This document shows, piece after piece, positions 33,871 to 42,116 of a DNA stretch of 64,000 nt. The notes beneath the pieces are model-generated. The model did no database searches, was not told where the DNA came from, and was given only the letters and a program-made list of their open reading frames with translations. The first letter of the stretch is position 1. Every line of letters starts with the position of its first letter. Origin of the DNA: Lachnospiraceae bacterium UBA3310 (GTDB taxonomy: Bacteria; Bacillota; Clostridia; Lachnospirales; Lachnospiraceae); NCBI GenBank assembly GCA_002361355.1, contig DESQ01000044.1, forward strand, positions 1-64,000. Direction: 5' to 3'. Made by a program: the position numbers and the translations under genes.

Positions 33871-34838
33871 ATGGATTCCACCAAACTCACAATCTCCTCA
33901 AAGCGTTCCGCCAAATTGACGCTCTGCCTGAGTTTTGCAGAGTTTGGCATACCCGCCGTGTACCATGACAAATGTTTTCTCATCTCACGAACGCCGGTGT
34001 ACTCCCCTTTGATTTCCAACTGCAGAGCGGCGTGGCGCAAAATCATTTCCTTTTTCTCCTCCATAGTGGGCAAAGAAAGCCTTTCCCCCTTTTCCAGATA
34101 AGCGGCAACCTGCCGGAAAAGCCAGGGATTCCCTCTTGCAGCGCGGCCGATCATCACACCGTCACAGCCTGTTTTCGTAAGAAGGTTTGCCGCCGTCTCA
34201 CCGTCCGTCACATCTCCGTTTCCGATCACAGGAATGGAAACCGCCTCCTTCACCCTGGCAATGATCTCCCAGTCGGCTTCACCGCTGTAAAACTGCTCTC
34301 TGGTTCTGCCGTGCACCGCCACTGCAGCGGCTCCCGCCTCCTGTGCAATCCTGGCCATCTCCACCGCGTTGACGTGATCCTCGTCGAAGCCTTTGCGAAT
34401 CTTCACCGTGACAGGTTTCTTTATGGCTTTCACCGTGGCGGCAATGATCTCTCCCGCCAGCTTCGGCTCCCGCATCAGCGCCGAGCCTTCCCCGTTGTTT
34501 ACAATCTTCGGCACAGGACAGCCCATGTTGATATCCAGCACGGTAAAGGGTCTCTCCTCGATTCGCTTCGCCATCTCACTGACAATCTTCGGGTCGGATC
34601 CGAATAGCTGGAGGGAAACCGGCCCCTCCTTTGGATGAATTGCAAGTAGTCCCTCCGTATTTTTATTTCCGTAAAGAATGGCTTTTGCGCTGACCATCTC
34701 CATCCCTGCAAGACCAGCCCCCTGTTCGCTGCACAGCAAACGAAAAGGCAGGTCTGTCACGCCTGCCATAGGAGCGAGTATGAGATTGTTTTCCAGCGCT
34801 ACACTGCCGATGGTAAGCGGTTTTAAGAGATTTTCCAT
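33867..34838 (-). CDS. dusB: tRNA-dihydrouridine synthase DusB
   Basis: A 323-residue FMN-dependent enzyme that reduces uridine in the tRNA D-loop. The TIM barrel starts NNLILAPMAGVTDLPFRLLC; the active-site Cys lies in DINMGCPVPKIVNNGEGSAL near residue 102; the FMN phosphate region is seen in VIGNGDVTDG and GVMIGRAARGNPWLF. A C-terminal helical tRNA-binding domain follows from about residue 245. It starts 5 bp after the 114-aa gene and overlaps the next gene, forming a compact operon with it and birA. Confidence 0.95.
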   Translation of the reverse strand: MENLLKPLTIGSVALENNLILAPMAGVTDLPFRLLCSEQGAGLAGMEMVSAKAILYGNKNTEGLLAIHPKEGPVSLQLFGSDPKIVSEMAKRIEERPFTVLDINMGCPVPKIVNNGEGSALMREPKLAGEIIAATVKAIKKPVTVKIRKGFDEDHVNAVEMARIAQEAGAAAVAVHGRTREQFYSGEADWEIIARVKEAVSIPVIGNGDVTDGETAANLLTKTGCDGVMIGRAARGNPWLFRQVAAYLEKGERLSLPTMEEKKEMILRHAALQLEIKGEYTGVREMRKHLSWYTAGMPNSAKLRQSVNLAERFEEIVSLVESM

Positions 34839-34842
34839 AAAA

Positions 34843-35187
34843 TCATTCCTCTAAAATGTTTTCATGCAAAATAAACACCCGATAGTACAACTGCAAAGAT
34901 TCCAGCATCTCCTGCCTGTTTCTGCGGATCTCTCCCACCAGAAGGCCGCTGCTGATCTCATCGTAGAGCAGATCATCCTCCTTCGCGTCCGTCTCCAGGG
35001 AAACGCTGCCGTCCTCCTCAAACACGATGGTGAAAATACCGCCTACCTCCTCTGTGAACAGGACACAGATAATGTGCAGCTCATCCTTGATGGACTGTGG
35101 AATCCTGTCAAATTTTTCATTAAAATAATACTTCTGTTCATAGGCGTTTGCGCCGCAGAGCACGATTCTCTTATCTTCCATAAACAC
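34843..35187 (-). CDS. Small conserved hypothetical protein between birA and dusB
   Basis: A 114-residue soluble protein of unknown function. It starts VLCGANAYEQKYYFNEKFD and has an acidic middle (FEEDGSVSLETDAKEDDLLY) and a C-terminal helix (GEIRRNRQEMLESLQLYYRV). The pattern of strand-strand-helix suggests a small alpha/beta domain. It sits between birA and dusB with gaps of 33 and 4 bp, so it is in their operon; that setting is conserved in my recollection of related genomes, but I cannot check it here. Confidence 0.7.
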   Translation of the reverse strand: MFMEDKRIVLCGANAYEQKYYFNEKFDRIPQSIKDELHIICVLFTEEVGGIFTIVFEEDGSVSLETDAKEDDLLYDEISSGLLVGEIRRNRQEMLESLQLYYRVFILHENILEE

Positions 35188-35220
35188 CTCGCACGGACAG
35201 CCCGCTGCCCGAAGTCGTCT

Positions 35221-36228
35221 CTAAGTATACCCGTACAATCCCCGAACCGACACTTCCCCCGCGTAGACGAGCACAATCTCCCCGGTCTCTCTCTCCACGA
35301 TGAGTTCCCCGGTCTCATTGATCCCCCGTGAAATGCCGGTGTACTCTCCCGCAGGATCCAAAACACGCACGCCCGCGTCCCTGCCGATCAGATGTGCCTC
35401 ATAGCGTTCCTTTAATCCGGACAGGGTAAGGTTCTGCTCAAATGCCTCATAATTTTCTTCAAAGCGTGCTAAAATCCGCGCCAGCAACACGGCGCGGGCA
35501 ATAGGACGCCCGGACTCTATTTTCAATGAGGTGGCAGTCTCCCTGATCTCCTCTGGAAATTCTTCCGCACTGTCATGGTTCACGTTGACACCCACACCCG
35601 CCACCAAAAACTGAATCTCGTTCATCTCCGGCGTCATGCTGAGTTCGGTCAGAATCCCAACCACCTTTTTCCCGTTCACCACAATATCGTTCGGCCATTT
35701 AATTCCCGCGGCAAGGCCTGTCGCCTCCTCAATCGCCTCCGCCACGGAAAGAGCCATCACCAGCGTGATCATGGACGCCTTGTCGGGGTCAAATTTCGGC
35801 CTCACCACAATCGTGAAATAGACGGACTTTCCCGCAGGCGATACCCACGACCTGCCTCTGCGGCCCCTGCCCGCTGTCTGTCTCTCCGCCACCACCGTCG
35901 TCCCGTGAGGCTCTCCTTCCTCCGCGAACCGCTTGGCATCGGGATTTGTGGAACCTGTCTCCTCAAAAAAATGGAGATTCTGTCCCGCCCATTTTGTGTG
36001 AAGGCGGCTTAAGATCTCACTGCGGGTATAGACATCCTCCGGGCTCTCTACCAATCGGTAACCCTTGCGGGAGACGGACTCGATCTGATACCCTTCCTCC
36101 TTCAACTGGTTGATCACCTTCCAGACCGCCGTGCGGGAAACCCCCAGGCGATCACAGAGCTGCTGCCCCGACACATAATCCCCACTGTTTCTCAGACATG
36201 TTAAAATATTGGATCTGTCTGTCTTCAT
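35221..36228 (-). CDS. birA: Biotin-protein ligase and biotin repressor BirA
   Basis: A 335-residue bifunctional protein. The N-terminal helix-turn-helix (SGQQLCDRLGVSRTAVWKVI, residues 18-40) marks it as a repressor of biotin genes; the ligase domain has GRGRRGRSWVSPAGKSVYFT (biotinyl-5'-AMP loop, about residue 118) and IKWPNDIVVNGKKVVGILTE. The C-terminal SH3-like cap follows. It makes biotinyl-AMP and transfers biotin to carboxylases. No biotin gene is near. A long structured element lies just before its start. Confidence 0.94.
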   Translation of the reverse strand: MKTDRSNILTCLRNSGDYVSGQQLCDRLGVSRTAVWKVINQLKEEGYQIESVSRKGYRLVESPEDVYTRSEILSRLHTKWAGQNLHFFEETGSTNPDAKRFAEEGEPHGTTVVAERQTAGRGRRGRSWVSPAGKSVYFTIVVRPKFDPDKASMITLVMALSVAEAIEEATGLAAGIKWPNDIVVNGKKVVGILTELSMTPEMNEIQFLVAGVGVNVNHDSAEEFPEEIRETATSLKIESGRPIARAVLLARILARFEENYEAFEQNLTLSGLKERYEAHLIGRDAGVRVLDPAGEYTGISRGINETGELIVERETGEIVLVYAGEVSVRGLYGYT

Positions 36229-36256
36229 GGTTTTACTGTTGCACCTCCATAATCAT

Positions 36257-36370
36257 GCGGAGAATGCCGTATTACAGGCATTCTCCCGAGTGAAACATAG
36301 AACTTCCAAGTCAGCTTGCTGACTTTGCGATGCAGCCTCTGCTGCTGAGTTTTAGAAGTTCTTTTCACTC
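36257..36370 (-). repeat. Structured intergenic element between argF and birA
   Basis: On the minus strand, starting at the argF stop, outer arms AGTGAAAAGAACTTC and GAAGTTCTATGTTTCACT enclose an AGTCAGC/GCTGACT hairpin. A second perfect hairpin GGAGAATGCC/GGCATTCTCC (36259-36268 with 36277-36286) follows. It has no T-run and no ORF. It looks like a mobile intergenic repeat or a folded leader rather than a terminator. Confidence 0.6.
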
Positions 36371-37357
36371 TAGCCCAAGTGTCACCGCCATGACTGCCTT
36401 GATCGTGTGCATGCGGTTCTCCGCTTCGTCAAACACAAGGGACTGATCCGACTCAAAGACCTCGTCCGTCACTTCCAGTTCCGCCATACCGTACTTCTCG
36501 CCGATCTCCCTGCCGATCCCGGTCAGATGATCATGGAACGCGGGCAGACAGTGCATGAACACCGCATCCTTTCCGGCTAACGCCATCACCTTTGCGTTTA
36601 CCTGATAGGGGGTCAGATCATGCAGTCTCTCCTCCCACACCTGCTCCGGTTCTCCCATGGAAACCCACACGTCGGTGTAGACCACATCCGCTCCCGCAAC
36701 GCCTTCTGTCACATCCTCCGTCAGACGAATCGAACCGCCTGTCTTTTCGGCAATCTCCCGACAGGTTTTTACCAGATCTTCTTCCGGGAAATATTTTTTG
36801 TTGGTGCAGGCAGTGAAATCCATTCCCATCTTGGCACATGCCACCATCAGGGAATTGCCCATGTTGTAACGGGCATCCCCCATGTATGTAAGTTTAATGC
36901 CCTGAATACGCCCGAAATGCTCCCGTATGGTCAGAAGGTCGGCCAGCATCTGGGTCGGATGGAACTCGTTGGTCAGTCCGTTCCAGACGGGCACACCCGC
37001 ATGTTTGGCAAGTTCTTCCACGATCTCCTGCCCGAAACCACGGTACTCAATGCCTTCATACATACGCCCAAGAACCCTCGCCGTATCCGCAATGCTCTCC
37101 TTTTTGCCGATCTGGGAGCCCGTCGGATCCAGATAGGTGCTTCCCATACCGAGATCATGAGCCGCCACCTCAAAGGCGCAGCGTGTTCTGGTGCTGGTCT
37201 TCTCAAAGATCAGGGCTACGTTTTTTCCGCGAAGCCTGTCCACCGGAATCCCTCTCTTCTTTTTGTCCTTCAAATCCGCCGCCACGTCCAGCATGTACAA
37301 AATCTCCTCCGGAGTAAAATCCAGAAGTTTTAAAAAGTTGCGTCCTTTCAGGTTCAT
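36365..37357 (-). CDS. argF: Ornithine carbamoyltransferase
   Basis: About 330 residues from the internal ATG at 37357 (MNLKGRNFLKLLDFT, the usual family start, with GGAAAGGG upstream); the longest reading begins at 37378. The carbamoyl-phosphate site FEKTSTRTRCAFEVAAHDLG is near residue 50, EFHPTQMLADLL near 135 and the ornithine-binding FMHCLPAFHD near 268. It makes citrulline from ornithine and carbamoyl phosphate. No other arginine gene adjoins it, so it may be anabolic or part of arginine deiminase metabolism. A hairpin lies just upstream. Confidence 0.94.
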   Translation of the reverse strand: MNLKGRNFLKLLDFTPEEILYMLDVAADLKDKKKRGIPVDRLRGKNVALIFEKTSTRTRCAFEVAAHDLGMGSTYLDPTGSQIGKKESIADTARVLGRMYEGIEYRGFGQEIVEELAKHAGVPVWNGLTNEFHPTQMLADLLTIREHFGRIQGIKLTYMGDARYNMGNSLMVACAKMGMDFTACTNKKYFPEEDLVKTCREIAEKTGGSIRLTEDVTEGVAGADVVYTDVWVSMGEPEQVWEERLHDLTPYQVNAKVMALAGKDAVFMHCLPAFHDHLTGIGREIGEKYGMAELEVTDEVFESDQSLVFDEAENRMHTIKAVMAVTLGLE

Positions 37358-37385
37358 GATCGTCTTGTCCCTTTCCATGTATCAA

Positions 37386-37413
37386 ACAGGACGGGTCTGC
37401 AGAACCGTCCTGT
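37386..37413 (-). terminator. Hairpin between the stomatin gene and argF
   Basis: A 9-bp stem ACAGGACGG/CCGTCCTGT with a 10-nt loop follows the stomatin stop by about 50 bp on the minus strand. The T-run is only three bases, so it may be a weak terminator or a leader structure of argF. Confidence 0.55.
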
Positions 37414-37462
37414 CTTTTATCATATCTCTATCGAATTTACCTGTTGCTCATACTACTTATAC

Positions 37463-38383
37463 TTACTTGAAAACTTCCTTCGCGGAAGCCGCAAGTCCTG
37501 CAAGTCCCTGAATTTCCGAGGGAATAATAATCTTTGTTGCCTGCCCGTCGGCCGCCTTCTCGAACGCCTCCAGACTCTTGATCCGAAGCACCGCCTCGTC
37601 TGCACCTGCCTCGCGGATCATACGAATGCCGTCCGCTGTAGCTTTCTGCACTTTGAGAATGGCCTCCGCCTCACCTTCCGCCTCGCGGATCATCTTCTCC
37701 TTCTCAGCCTCCGCACGCAGGATCGCGGACTGTTTCTCCGCCTCCGCCTCCAGAATCGCGGACTCCTTCTGACCCTCCGCCACAAGAATGGTGGATTTCT
37801 TCTCACCTTCCGCACGCAGAATCGCTTCACGGCGCTCACGCTCCGCCTTCATCTGCTTCTCCATGGCGTCCTGAATCGCCGCCGGAGGAATGATATTCTT
37901 AAGTTCCACACGGTTTACCTTGATACCCCAGGGATCTGTGGCAATGTCAAGGGAGGCGCGCATCTTTGTGTTAATCACCTCTCTGGAAGTCAGCGTCTGG
38001 TCTAACTCCATCTCACCGATAATATTACGAAGGGTCGTAGCCGTCAGATTTTCAATCGCCATGATCGGATTTTCCACGCCGTAGGCAAACAGCTTCGGGT
38101 CTGTGATCTGGAAAAAGACCACCGTGTCAATCCGCATGGTAACGTTATCCTTTGTAATCACGGGCTGGGGTGCGAAGTCCACCACCTGTTCCTTCAAAAT
38201 CACCCGTTTCGCAACCGTATCAATAAAAGGAACTTTGATGTGAAGTCCCACAGACCATGTCTGCTGATACGCGCCAAGCCGCTCAACCACGTAAGCGTGC
38301 GCCTGCGGCACAATCTTGATGCAGGACATCAGTATCGCCACCGCCAGAATCAAAACAACCACTAATGCAATAAGTCCACCCAT
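37463..38383 (-). CDS. SPFH/stomatin-like membrane protein
   Basis: A 306-residue band-7 protein. An N-terminal membrane segment (GGLIALVVVLILAVAILMSC) precedes the SPFH domain (VVERLGAYQQTWSVGLHIKV, residues 32-190). A long Glu/Lys/Ala coiled coil (residues 190-260, repeats of ILRAEGEKKS type) and a Gly/Ala-rich tail follow. Such proteins assemble into membrane rings or microdomains with NfeD partners. The nfeD gene starts 26 bp upstream, the classical operon. It is unlikely to be HflC because no HflK gene is adjacent. Confidence 0.92.
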   Translation of the reverse strand: MGGLIALVVVLILAVAILMSCIKIVPQAHAYVVERLGAYQQTWSVGLHIKVPFIDTVAKRVILKEQVVDFAPQPVITKDNVTMRIDTVVFFQITDPKLFAYGVENPIMAIENLTATTLRNIIGEMELDQTLTSREVINTKMRASLDIATDPWGIKVNRVELKNIIPPAAIQDAMEKQMKAERERREAILRAEGEKKSTILVAEGQKESAILEAEAEKQSAILRAEAEKEKMIREAEGEAEAILKVQKATADGIRMIREAGADEAVLRIKSLEAFEKAADGQATKIIIPSEIQGLAGLAASAKEVFK

Positions 38384-38409
38384 TTTCTCTCTCCAATCAT
38401 TCTGTCTTT

Positions 38410-38865
38410 TTATAAGTCTTTCTTCTCTTCCACGATCAGCTTCACACCGTCTATGGCAAGCACGATCACTACCGCTCCCACAGGCAGGGGTACGTCGTCA
38501 CGCTTCGATCTGGCAGACCACTCCATACCACCCACATTGACCTGGCCAATGCCCTGCAGGTTATCAATCTCGCTAATGACAATGGCCTGCCGCCCCACAA
38601 GGCTCTCCGCGTTCGTTCTCACCCGATCCTTGTTAAAGTACTTCACCGCAAGAGGTCTTGTAAAAAACAGAAGCAGTCCTGAAACCACCAGAAACAGAAT
38701 CACCTGCAATACAACCGGCAGATGTAACAGAGACGCCAGCGTAGCCACCAGCGCACCGCCCGCAAACCAGACAGTGGTAAGCCCCATCGTCGCAAGTTCT
38801 ATCACAACCAGCACCACAAGGACAATCAGCCAGACTACTGTCATGTTCAATGCCTGTATCTCCAT
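38410..38865 (-). CDS. NfeD family protein
   Basis: A 151-residue partner of the stomatin-like protein. Three or four membrane segments fill residues 8-68 (VVWLIVLVVLVVIELATMGL, VVLQVILFLVVSGLLLFF) and a C-terminal OB fold (residues 85-150, LVGRQAIVISEIDNLQGIGQ) faces the cytosol or exterior. It is the short form without the ClpP-like protease domain. The pair is thought to organise membrane domains. It has its own promoter at 38912-38940. Confidence 0.9.
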   Translation of the reverse strand: MEIQALNMTVVWLIVLVVLVVIELATMGLTTVWFAGGALVATLASLLHLPVVLQVILFLVVSGLLLFFTRPLAVKYFNKDRVRTNAESLVGRQAIVISEIDNLQGIGQVNVGGMEWSARSKRDDVPLPVGAVVIVLAIDGVKLIVEEKKDL

Positions 38866-38911
38866 CCCTTCACTTCCTTCCCTGCCGCTTCGCTCATTTT
38901 ACACTTTTACT

Positions 38912-38940
38912 ATCATACAATATTATCCCCAAAGTAGCAA
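38912..38940 (-). promoter_or_regulatory. Promoter of the nfeD-stomatin operon
   Basis: TTGCTA (38935-38940) and TATGAT (38912-38917) on the minus strand are 17 bp apart, about 50 bp before the NfeD start. Confidence 0.72.
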
Positions 38941-38983
38941 GGACTATTGACCCCAGATCAGCTCACGGTCTGGCTGAACTGAT

Positions 38984-40045
38984 TTACCAGAAGACCTGTC
39001 GGTCGATCAGCAAGCCCTCATGGTTTCCGGCGCGCCTGAAATGGGTCGCCCCGCCCACATTCGTCTCACCGTTGATGGCGGCTCTTGCCGCCTCCCAGCA
39101 CTCCTCCGGAATATCGCCGCCGTAAACTCTCGCCACCTTGCCATTCATGGCAGGCGTAAACTGTCCCGACGCATAAATAACGCTCGATATTGTATTGGGA
39201 TAAGCAGGGCTTCTGACACGGTTCATAACTACCGCACCCACTGCCAGCTTTCCGTTGTAAGTCTCTATACCCGCCTCACAGTAAATCAGCGCCGCCAGAA
39301 GTCTCGTATCGTCGCCGCCCACGACAACCGCGCCCTGATTGGCTGTCAGCTTCGCTTTCCGTTCTTCCTCTTCTCTCTTATTGATCGCTATGAGCGTCTC
39401 ACCCTCGTCGATGTGAAAATCAATGTCCACATACTCCGAAGAGACATAGCCTGTCTCCCCCTCGTAATCGACGCTGATCCAACCGTCGTTCAAATCCTCA
39501 ATGATTTCCAGTTCCTCATCTCTGGGAATAAAGCCGATCGCCTCCGCGTCATCCTCCGGCTCCTGCCTCACGCAGAGCGTATCTGTCTCAATCTGGACAA
39601 TGAGATTTCCCACCTCATTCGCAAGCGCCTCCGCGTCCTCGCCAAAAAGCAGGTAGTCGTCGTTGGCCCATCCCACAAGATCTCCGCTTCTGATCCTTGT
39701 CCACCCGTCTTTTCTCTCCAATATTCTGCCGCCGCAGTCCTTGTAAAGAAGGCCCACCTTCTCCGAATCCTCGTTGGCCTCCTCACGCACATTCATAGCC
39801 ACCTGCACATTTGCCATAACCAGATCCGTTTCTTTCTGCCCGCCGTTTGCTTCCGACAGTTCGGTCAGCTCCCGAATCACTTCCTCGTTCGCTGACGTTC
39901 CCGTAGGATCTATAATCTGAGATACCCCCACATTCAGGGAATCCAGATACTCTTTTCTGTTAGTGGCATGCGCCTCCAGAGACAAACCGCACAAACACAT
40001 CCCAAGAATCAAACAGGCAAGCAGGGCTCTATACTTTCTCAGCAT
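38984..40045 (-). CDS. Secreted cell-wall hydrolase with SH3 domains
   Basis: About 353 residues from the ATG at 40045 behind GGAGGGATGTTT; the longer reading adds 18 non-signal residues. A signal peptide (YRALLACLILGMCLCGLSLE, cut after AHA) is followed by two bacterial SH3 domains (about 85-145 and 160-225) that bind peptidoglycan. The C-terminal SleB/CwlJ-type hydrolase_2 domain (LLAALIYCEAGIETYNGKLA, VGAVVMNRVRSPAYP) carries the catalytic Glu in YCEAG. It cleaves the glycan or spore-cortex peptidoglycan. A WalR-like box in its leader links it to cell-wall homeostasis rather than to germination alone. Confidence 0.88.
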   Translation of the reverse strand: MLRKYRALLACLILGMCLCGLSLEAHATNRKEYLDSLNVGVSQIIDPTGTSANEEVIRELTELSEANGGQKETDLVMANVQVAMNVREEANEDSEKVGLLYKDCGGRILERKDGWTRIRSGDLVGWANDDYLLFGEDAEALANEVGNLIVQIETDTLCVRQEPEDDAEAIGFIPRDEELEIIEDLNDGWISVDYEGETGYVSSEYVDIDFHIDEGETLIAINKREEEERKAKLTANQGAVVVGGDDTRLLAALIYCEAGIETYNGKLAVGAVVMNRVRSPAYPNTISSVIYASGQFTPAMNGKVARVYGGDIPEECWEAARAAINGETNVGGATHFRRAGNHEGLLIDRQVFW

Positions 40046-40115
40046 AAACATCCCTCCATCTTCATCCATACAAGAAGTTTTCATCTCCCATATAATCAAA
40101 AGAATGATAAAGATT

Positions 40116-40132
40116 GTTACAAAATTGTTACA
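40116..40132 (-). promoter_or_regulatory. WalR (YycF)-like box in the hydrolase leader
   Basis: Minus-strand TGTAAC-N5-TGTAAC fits the WalR consensus TGT(A/T)A(A/T/C)-N5-TGT(A/T)A(A/T/C) at every position. It sits 20 bp downstream of the -10 box, that is within the early transcribed region, a position that would favour repression. Binding is inferred. Confidence 0.65.
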
Positions 40133-40151
40133 GTTTGATTAAGTATGGAAT

Positions 40152-40180
40152 ATTTTAGCAAAACACCTATTCTTTGTCAA
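40152..40180 (-). promoter_or_regulatory. Promoter of the cell-wall hydrolase
   Basis: TTGACA (40175-40180) and TAAAAT (40152-40157) on the minus strand have a 17-bp spacer. The predicted leader is about 100 nt. Confidence 0.85.
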
Positions 40181-40256
40181 GTTTATACAATTTGGCTCTG
40201 ATTTATCTCCATATTTTGTTACTATTTTTTTACAAAATACAAGATGTTCCGACAAA

Positions 40257-41051
40257 CTACAACTTTCGGGATTTTTCCACCGTGGCAAGCAGGGCGTCCA
40301 TCACGGCGCCGCGAAAGCCCGCCTCCTCCAAAACGCGCACCCCCTCTATGGTCGTGCCACCCGGAGAGCATACCATGTCTTTCAGTTCACCAGGGTGTTT
40401 TCCCGTCTCAAGTACCAGCTTTGCGCTTCCGTACACCGCCTGCGCCGCAAATTGATAAGCCTGCGCTCTCGGCATACCCGCCGCCACGCCTGCGTCTGCC
40501 ATCGCCTCAATAAAAAGAAATACATAGGCGGGAGAGGAACCGCTCACTGCTCCCACAGCATCCATCAGACGCTCCTCCACCAGACTCGCCTTGCCAAAGC
40601 TCTCCATCAGCCGCAGACTGTACCCGGTTTCCTCCTCCGATACCGCAGCATTCACGCAGACGCCCGTGCACCCCTCCCCCACAAGGGCGGGTGTGTTCGG
40701 CATACAGCGAACCAGTTTCACGCGCCTGCCAAAAGCATTTTCCAGCCAGCTTAAGGACTTGCCTGCCGCGATGCTGATCACAAGTGTATCCGGCTGCACC
40801 GCATCGCGGATCTCCCCGATCACCCCTTCCAGGAACTGTGGCTTCACCGCCAGAACGAGCGTCTGGCACTGCGCAGCCACCGCCGCGTTGGAGGTCATTG
40901 TCTCTATCCCATACTCCTTCTGCACTGCCTCCAGCGTCTTCTGTGTCTTCGCGCTGCCGCAGATATCCGCCACGGACACGATACCTTTCTCCAGCATCCC
41001 GCCGATAATGGCACGCGCCATATTTCCCAGTCCAATAAATCCAATTTTCAT
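40257..41051 (-). CDS. proC: Pyrroline-5-carboxylate reductase
   Basis: A 264-residue NAD(P)H-dependent enzyme for the last step of proline synthesis. The Rossmann motif GFIGLGNMARAIIGGM starts at residue 4; VLAVKPQFLEGV is near residue 68; the C-terminal dimerisation domain has AVSGSSPAYVFLFIEAMADA and CSPGGTTIEGVRVLEEAGFR, the family signature. Length matches the family (260-280). It stands alone, and no proA or proB is in the window. Confidence 0.95.
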   Translation of the reverse strand: MKIGFIGLGNMARAIIGGMLEKGIVSVADICGSAKTQKTLEAVQKEYGIETMTSNAAVAAQCQTLVLAVKPQFLEGVIGEIRDAVQPDTLVISIAAGKSLSWLENAFGRRVKLVRCMPNTPALVGEGCTGVCVNAAVSEEETGYSLRLMESFGKASLVEERLMDAVGAVSGSSPAYVFLFIEAMADAGVAAGMPRAQAYQFAAQAVYGSAKLVLETGKHPGELKDMVCSPGGTTIEGVRVLEEAGFRGAVMDALLATVEKSRKL

Positions 41052-41228
41052 ATCTGTCCTCCTTAAATCTAAATTTACATATTTTCCCTGTCTTCAATTT
41101 TTCTTATTTTATCATACCATATGTTATTTCAATTACAAATCCTCCATTTTTCAGCATTCTTCGCTGGTTGAATCTTCCGCGCCATATTTTCCCCTACTCT
41201 CTCTTTTCCATTCTTTTTGTAAATTAAA

Positions 41229-42029
41229 TCAAGATTTACCAATTCTTCTCTGGCGGGAGGCCTCAAATAGCAGGATGGAGGAAGCAACAGCCGCATTGAG
41301 GGACTCCACCCTGCCCTTCATGGGAATATGGATCATGGCGTCTGCGCATGCCGCCGTTTCCTCCCGCAGACCGTTCGCTTCGTTCCCGATCAGAAATGCC
41401 GTACTCTTTTGATAGCGGTAATCATCATAGGCGGCTTTTCCTCCCAGATGCGCCGCATAGACGGACACGCCTTCCTCCCGCAGTTTCATTATAATAGAAG
41501 AAAGACTTTCCACATAGCAGAAAGGCACGCGGTAAACGGATCCCATCGTGGAGCGGATGGTTTTCGGATTGTAGAGATCCGCCGTCCTGCTGCTCATGAT
41601 CACAGCGTCCGCCCCTGCCGCCTCCGCCGTGCGAAAGATCGTTCCCAGGTTTCCCGGATCCTGTATGTCCTCCAGCACAATAAATAACATTTGTTTTTTA
41701 TCTTTTTCATGTAGAATCTCTTCTATATTATAATGCTGCTGCCTTACCAGACAGAGAATCCCCTGCGGCGTCTTCGTATCCGACATTTTTGCAAACACTT
41801 CGTCCGACACTGTCTCGCAGGAAAGCCCGGAAAGTTTTTCGCCGTACTGCCCACGCATCTGCTCTGCCACACTCTGGGCAAGGTACACACGACTGATTCG
41901 CTCCGCCGGCGCTTCCCCGAACATTTTCGGCCCTTCCACAACGAAAAGTCCCTGCCTGTCCCGCTCTCTTTTCTTTGCAGCAAGCGCCTCAACTGCTTTT
42001 ATATCTTTGTTATGTAAACTTGTAATCAT
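41229..42029 (-). CDS. TrmH/SpoU-family RNA 2'-O-methyltransferase
   Basis: A 266-residue SPOUT enzyme. An N-terminal substrate-binding domain (ITSLHNKDIKAVEALAAKKR) is followed by the knotted SAM domain with motif 1 LEDIQDPGNLGTIFRTAEAA, motif 2 LIGNEANGLREE and motif 3 IPMKGRVESLNAAVASSILL. It methylates a ribose in rRNA or tRNA; the particular nucleotide cannot be deduced. Upstream of it is pfkA, with a terminator between them. Confidence 0.92.
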   Translation of the reverse strand: MITSLHNKDIKAVEALAAKKRERDRQGLFVVEGPKMFGEAPAERISRVYLAQSVAEQMRGQYGEKLSGLSCETVSDEVFAKMSDTKTPQGILCLVRQQHYNIEEILHEKDKKQMLFIVLEDIQDPGNLGTIFRTAEAAGADAVIMSSRTADLYNPKTIRSTMGSVYRVPFCYVESLSSIIMKLREEGVSVYAAHLGGKAAYDDYRYQKSTAFLIGNEANGLREETAACADAMIHIPMKGRVESLNAAVASSILLFEASRQRRIGKS

Positions 42030-42054
42030 ACACCGCTCCCATTTGTCGCCCGTG

Positions 42055-42091
42055 CAAAAGAAATCCCTGCAAATGCCACCATCCGCAGGGA
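42055..42091 (-). terminator. Terminator of pfkA
   Basis: TCCCTGC and GCAGGGA pair over a 14-nt loop, followed by TTTCTTTTG on the minus strand. It starts about 25 bp after the pfkA stop codon. Confidence 0.75.
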
Positions 42092-42116
42092 ACTCAGCTA
42101 TCTTAACAAACTACAA

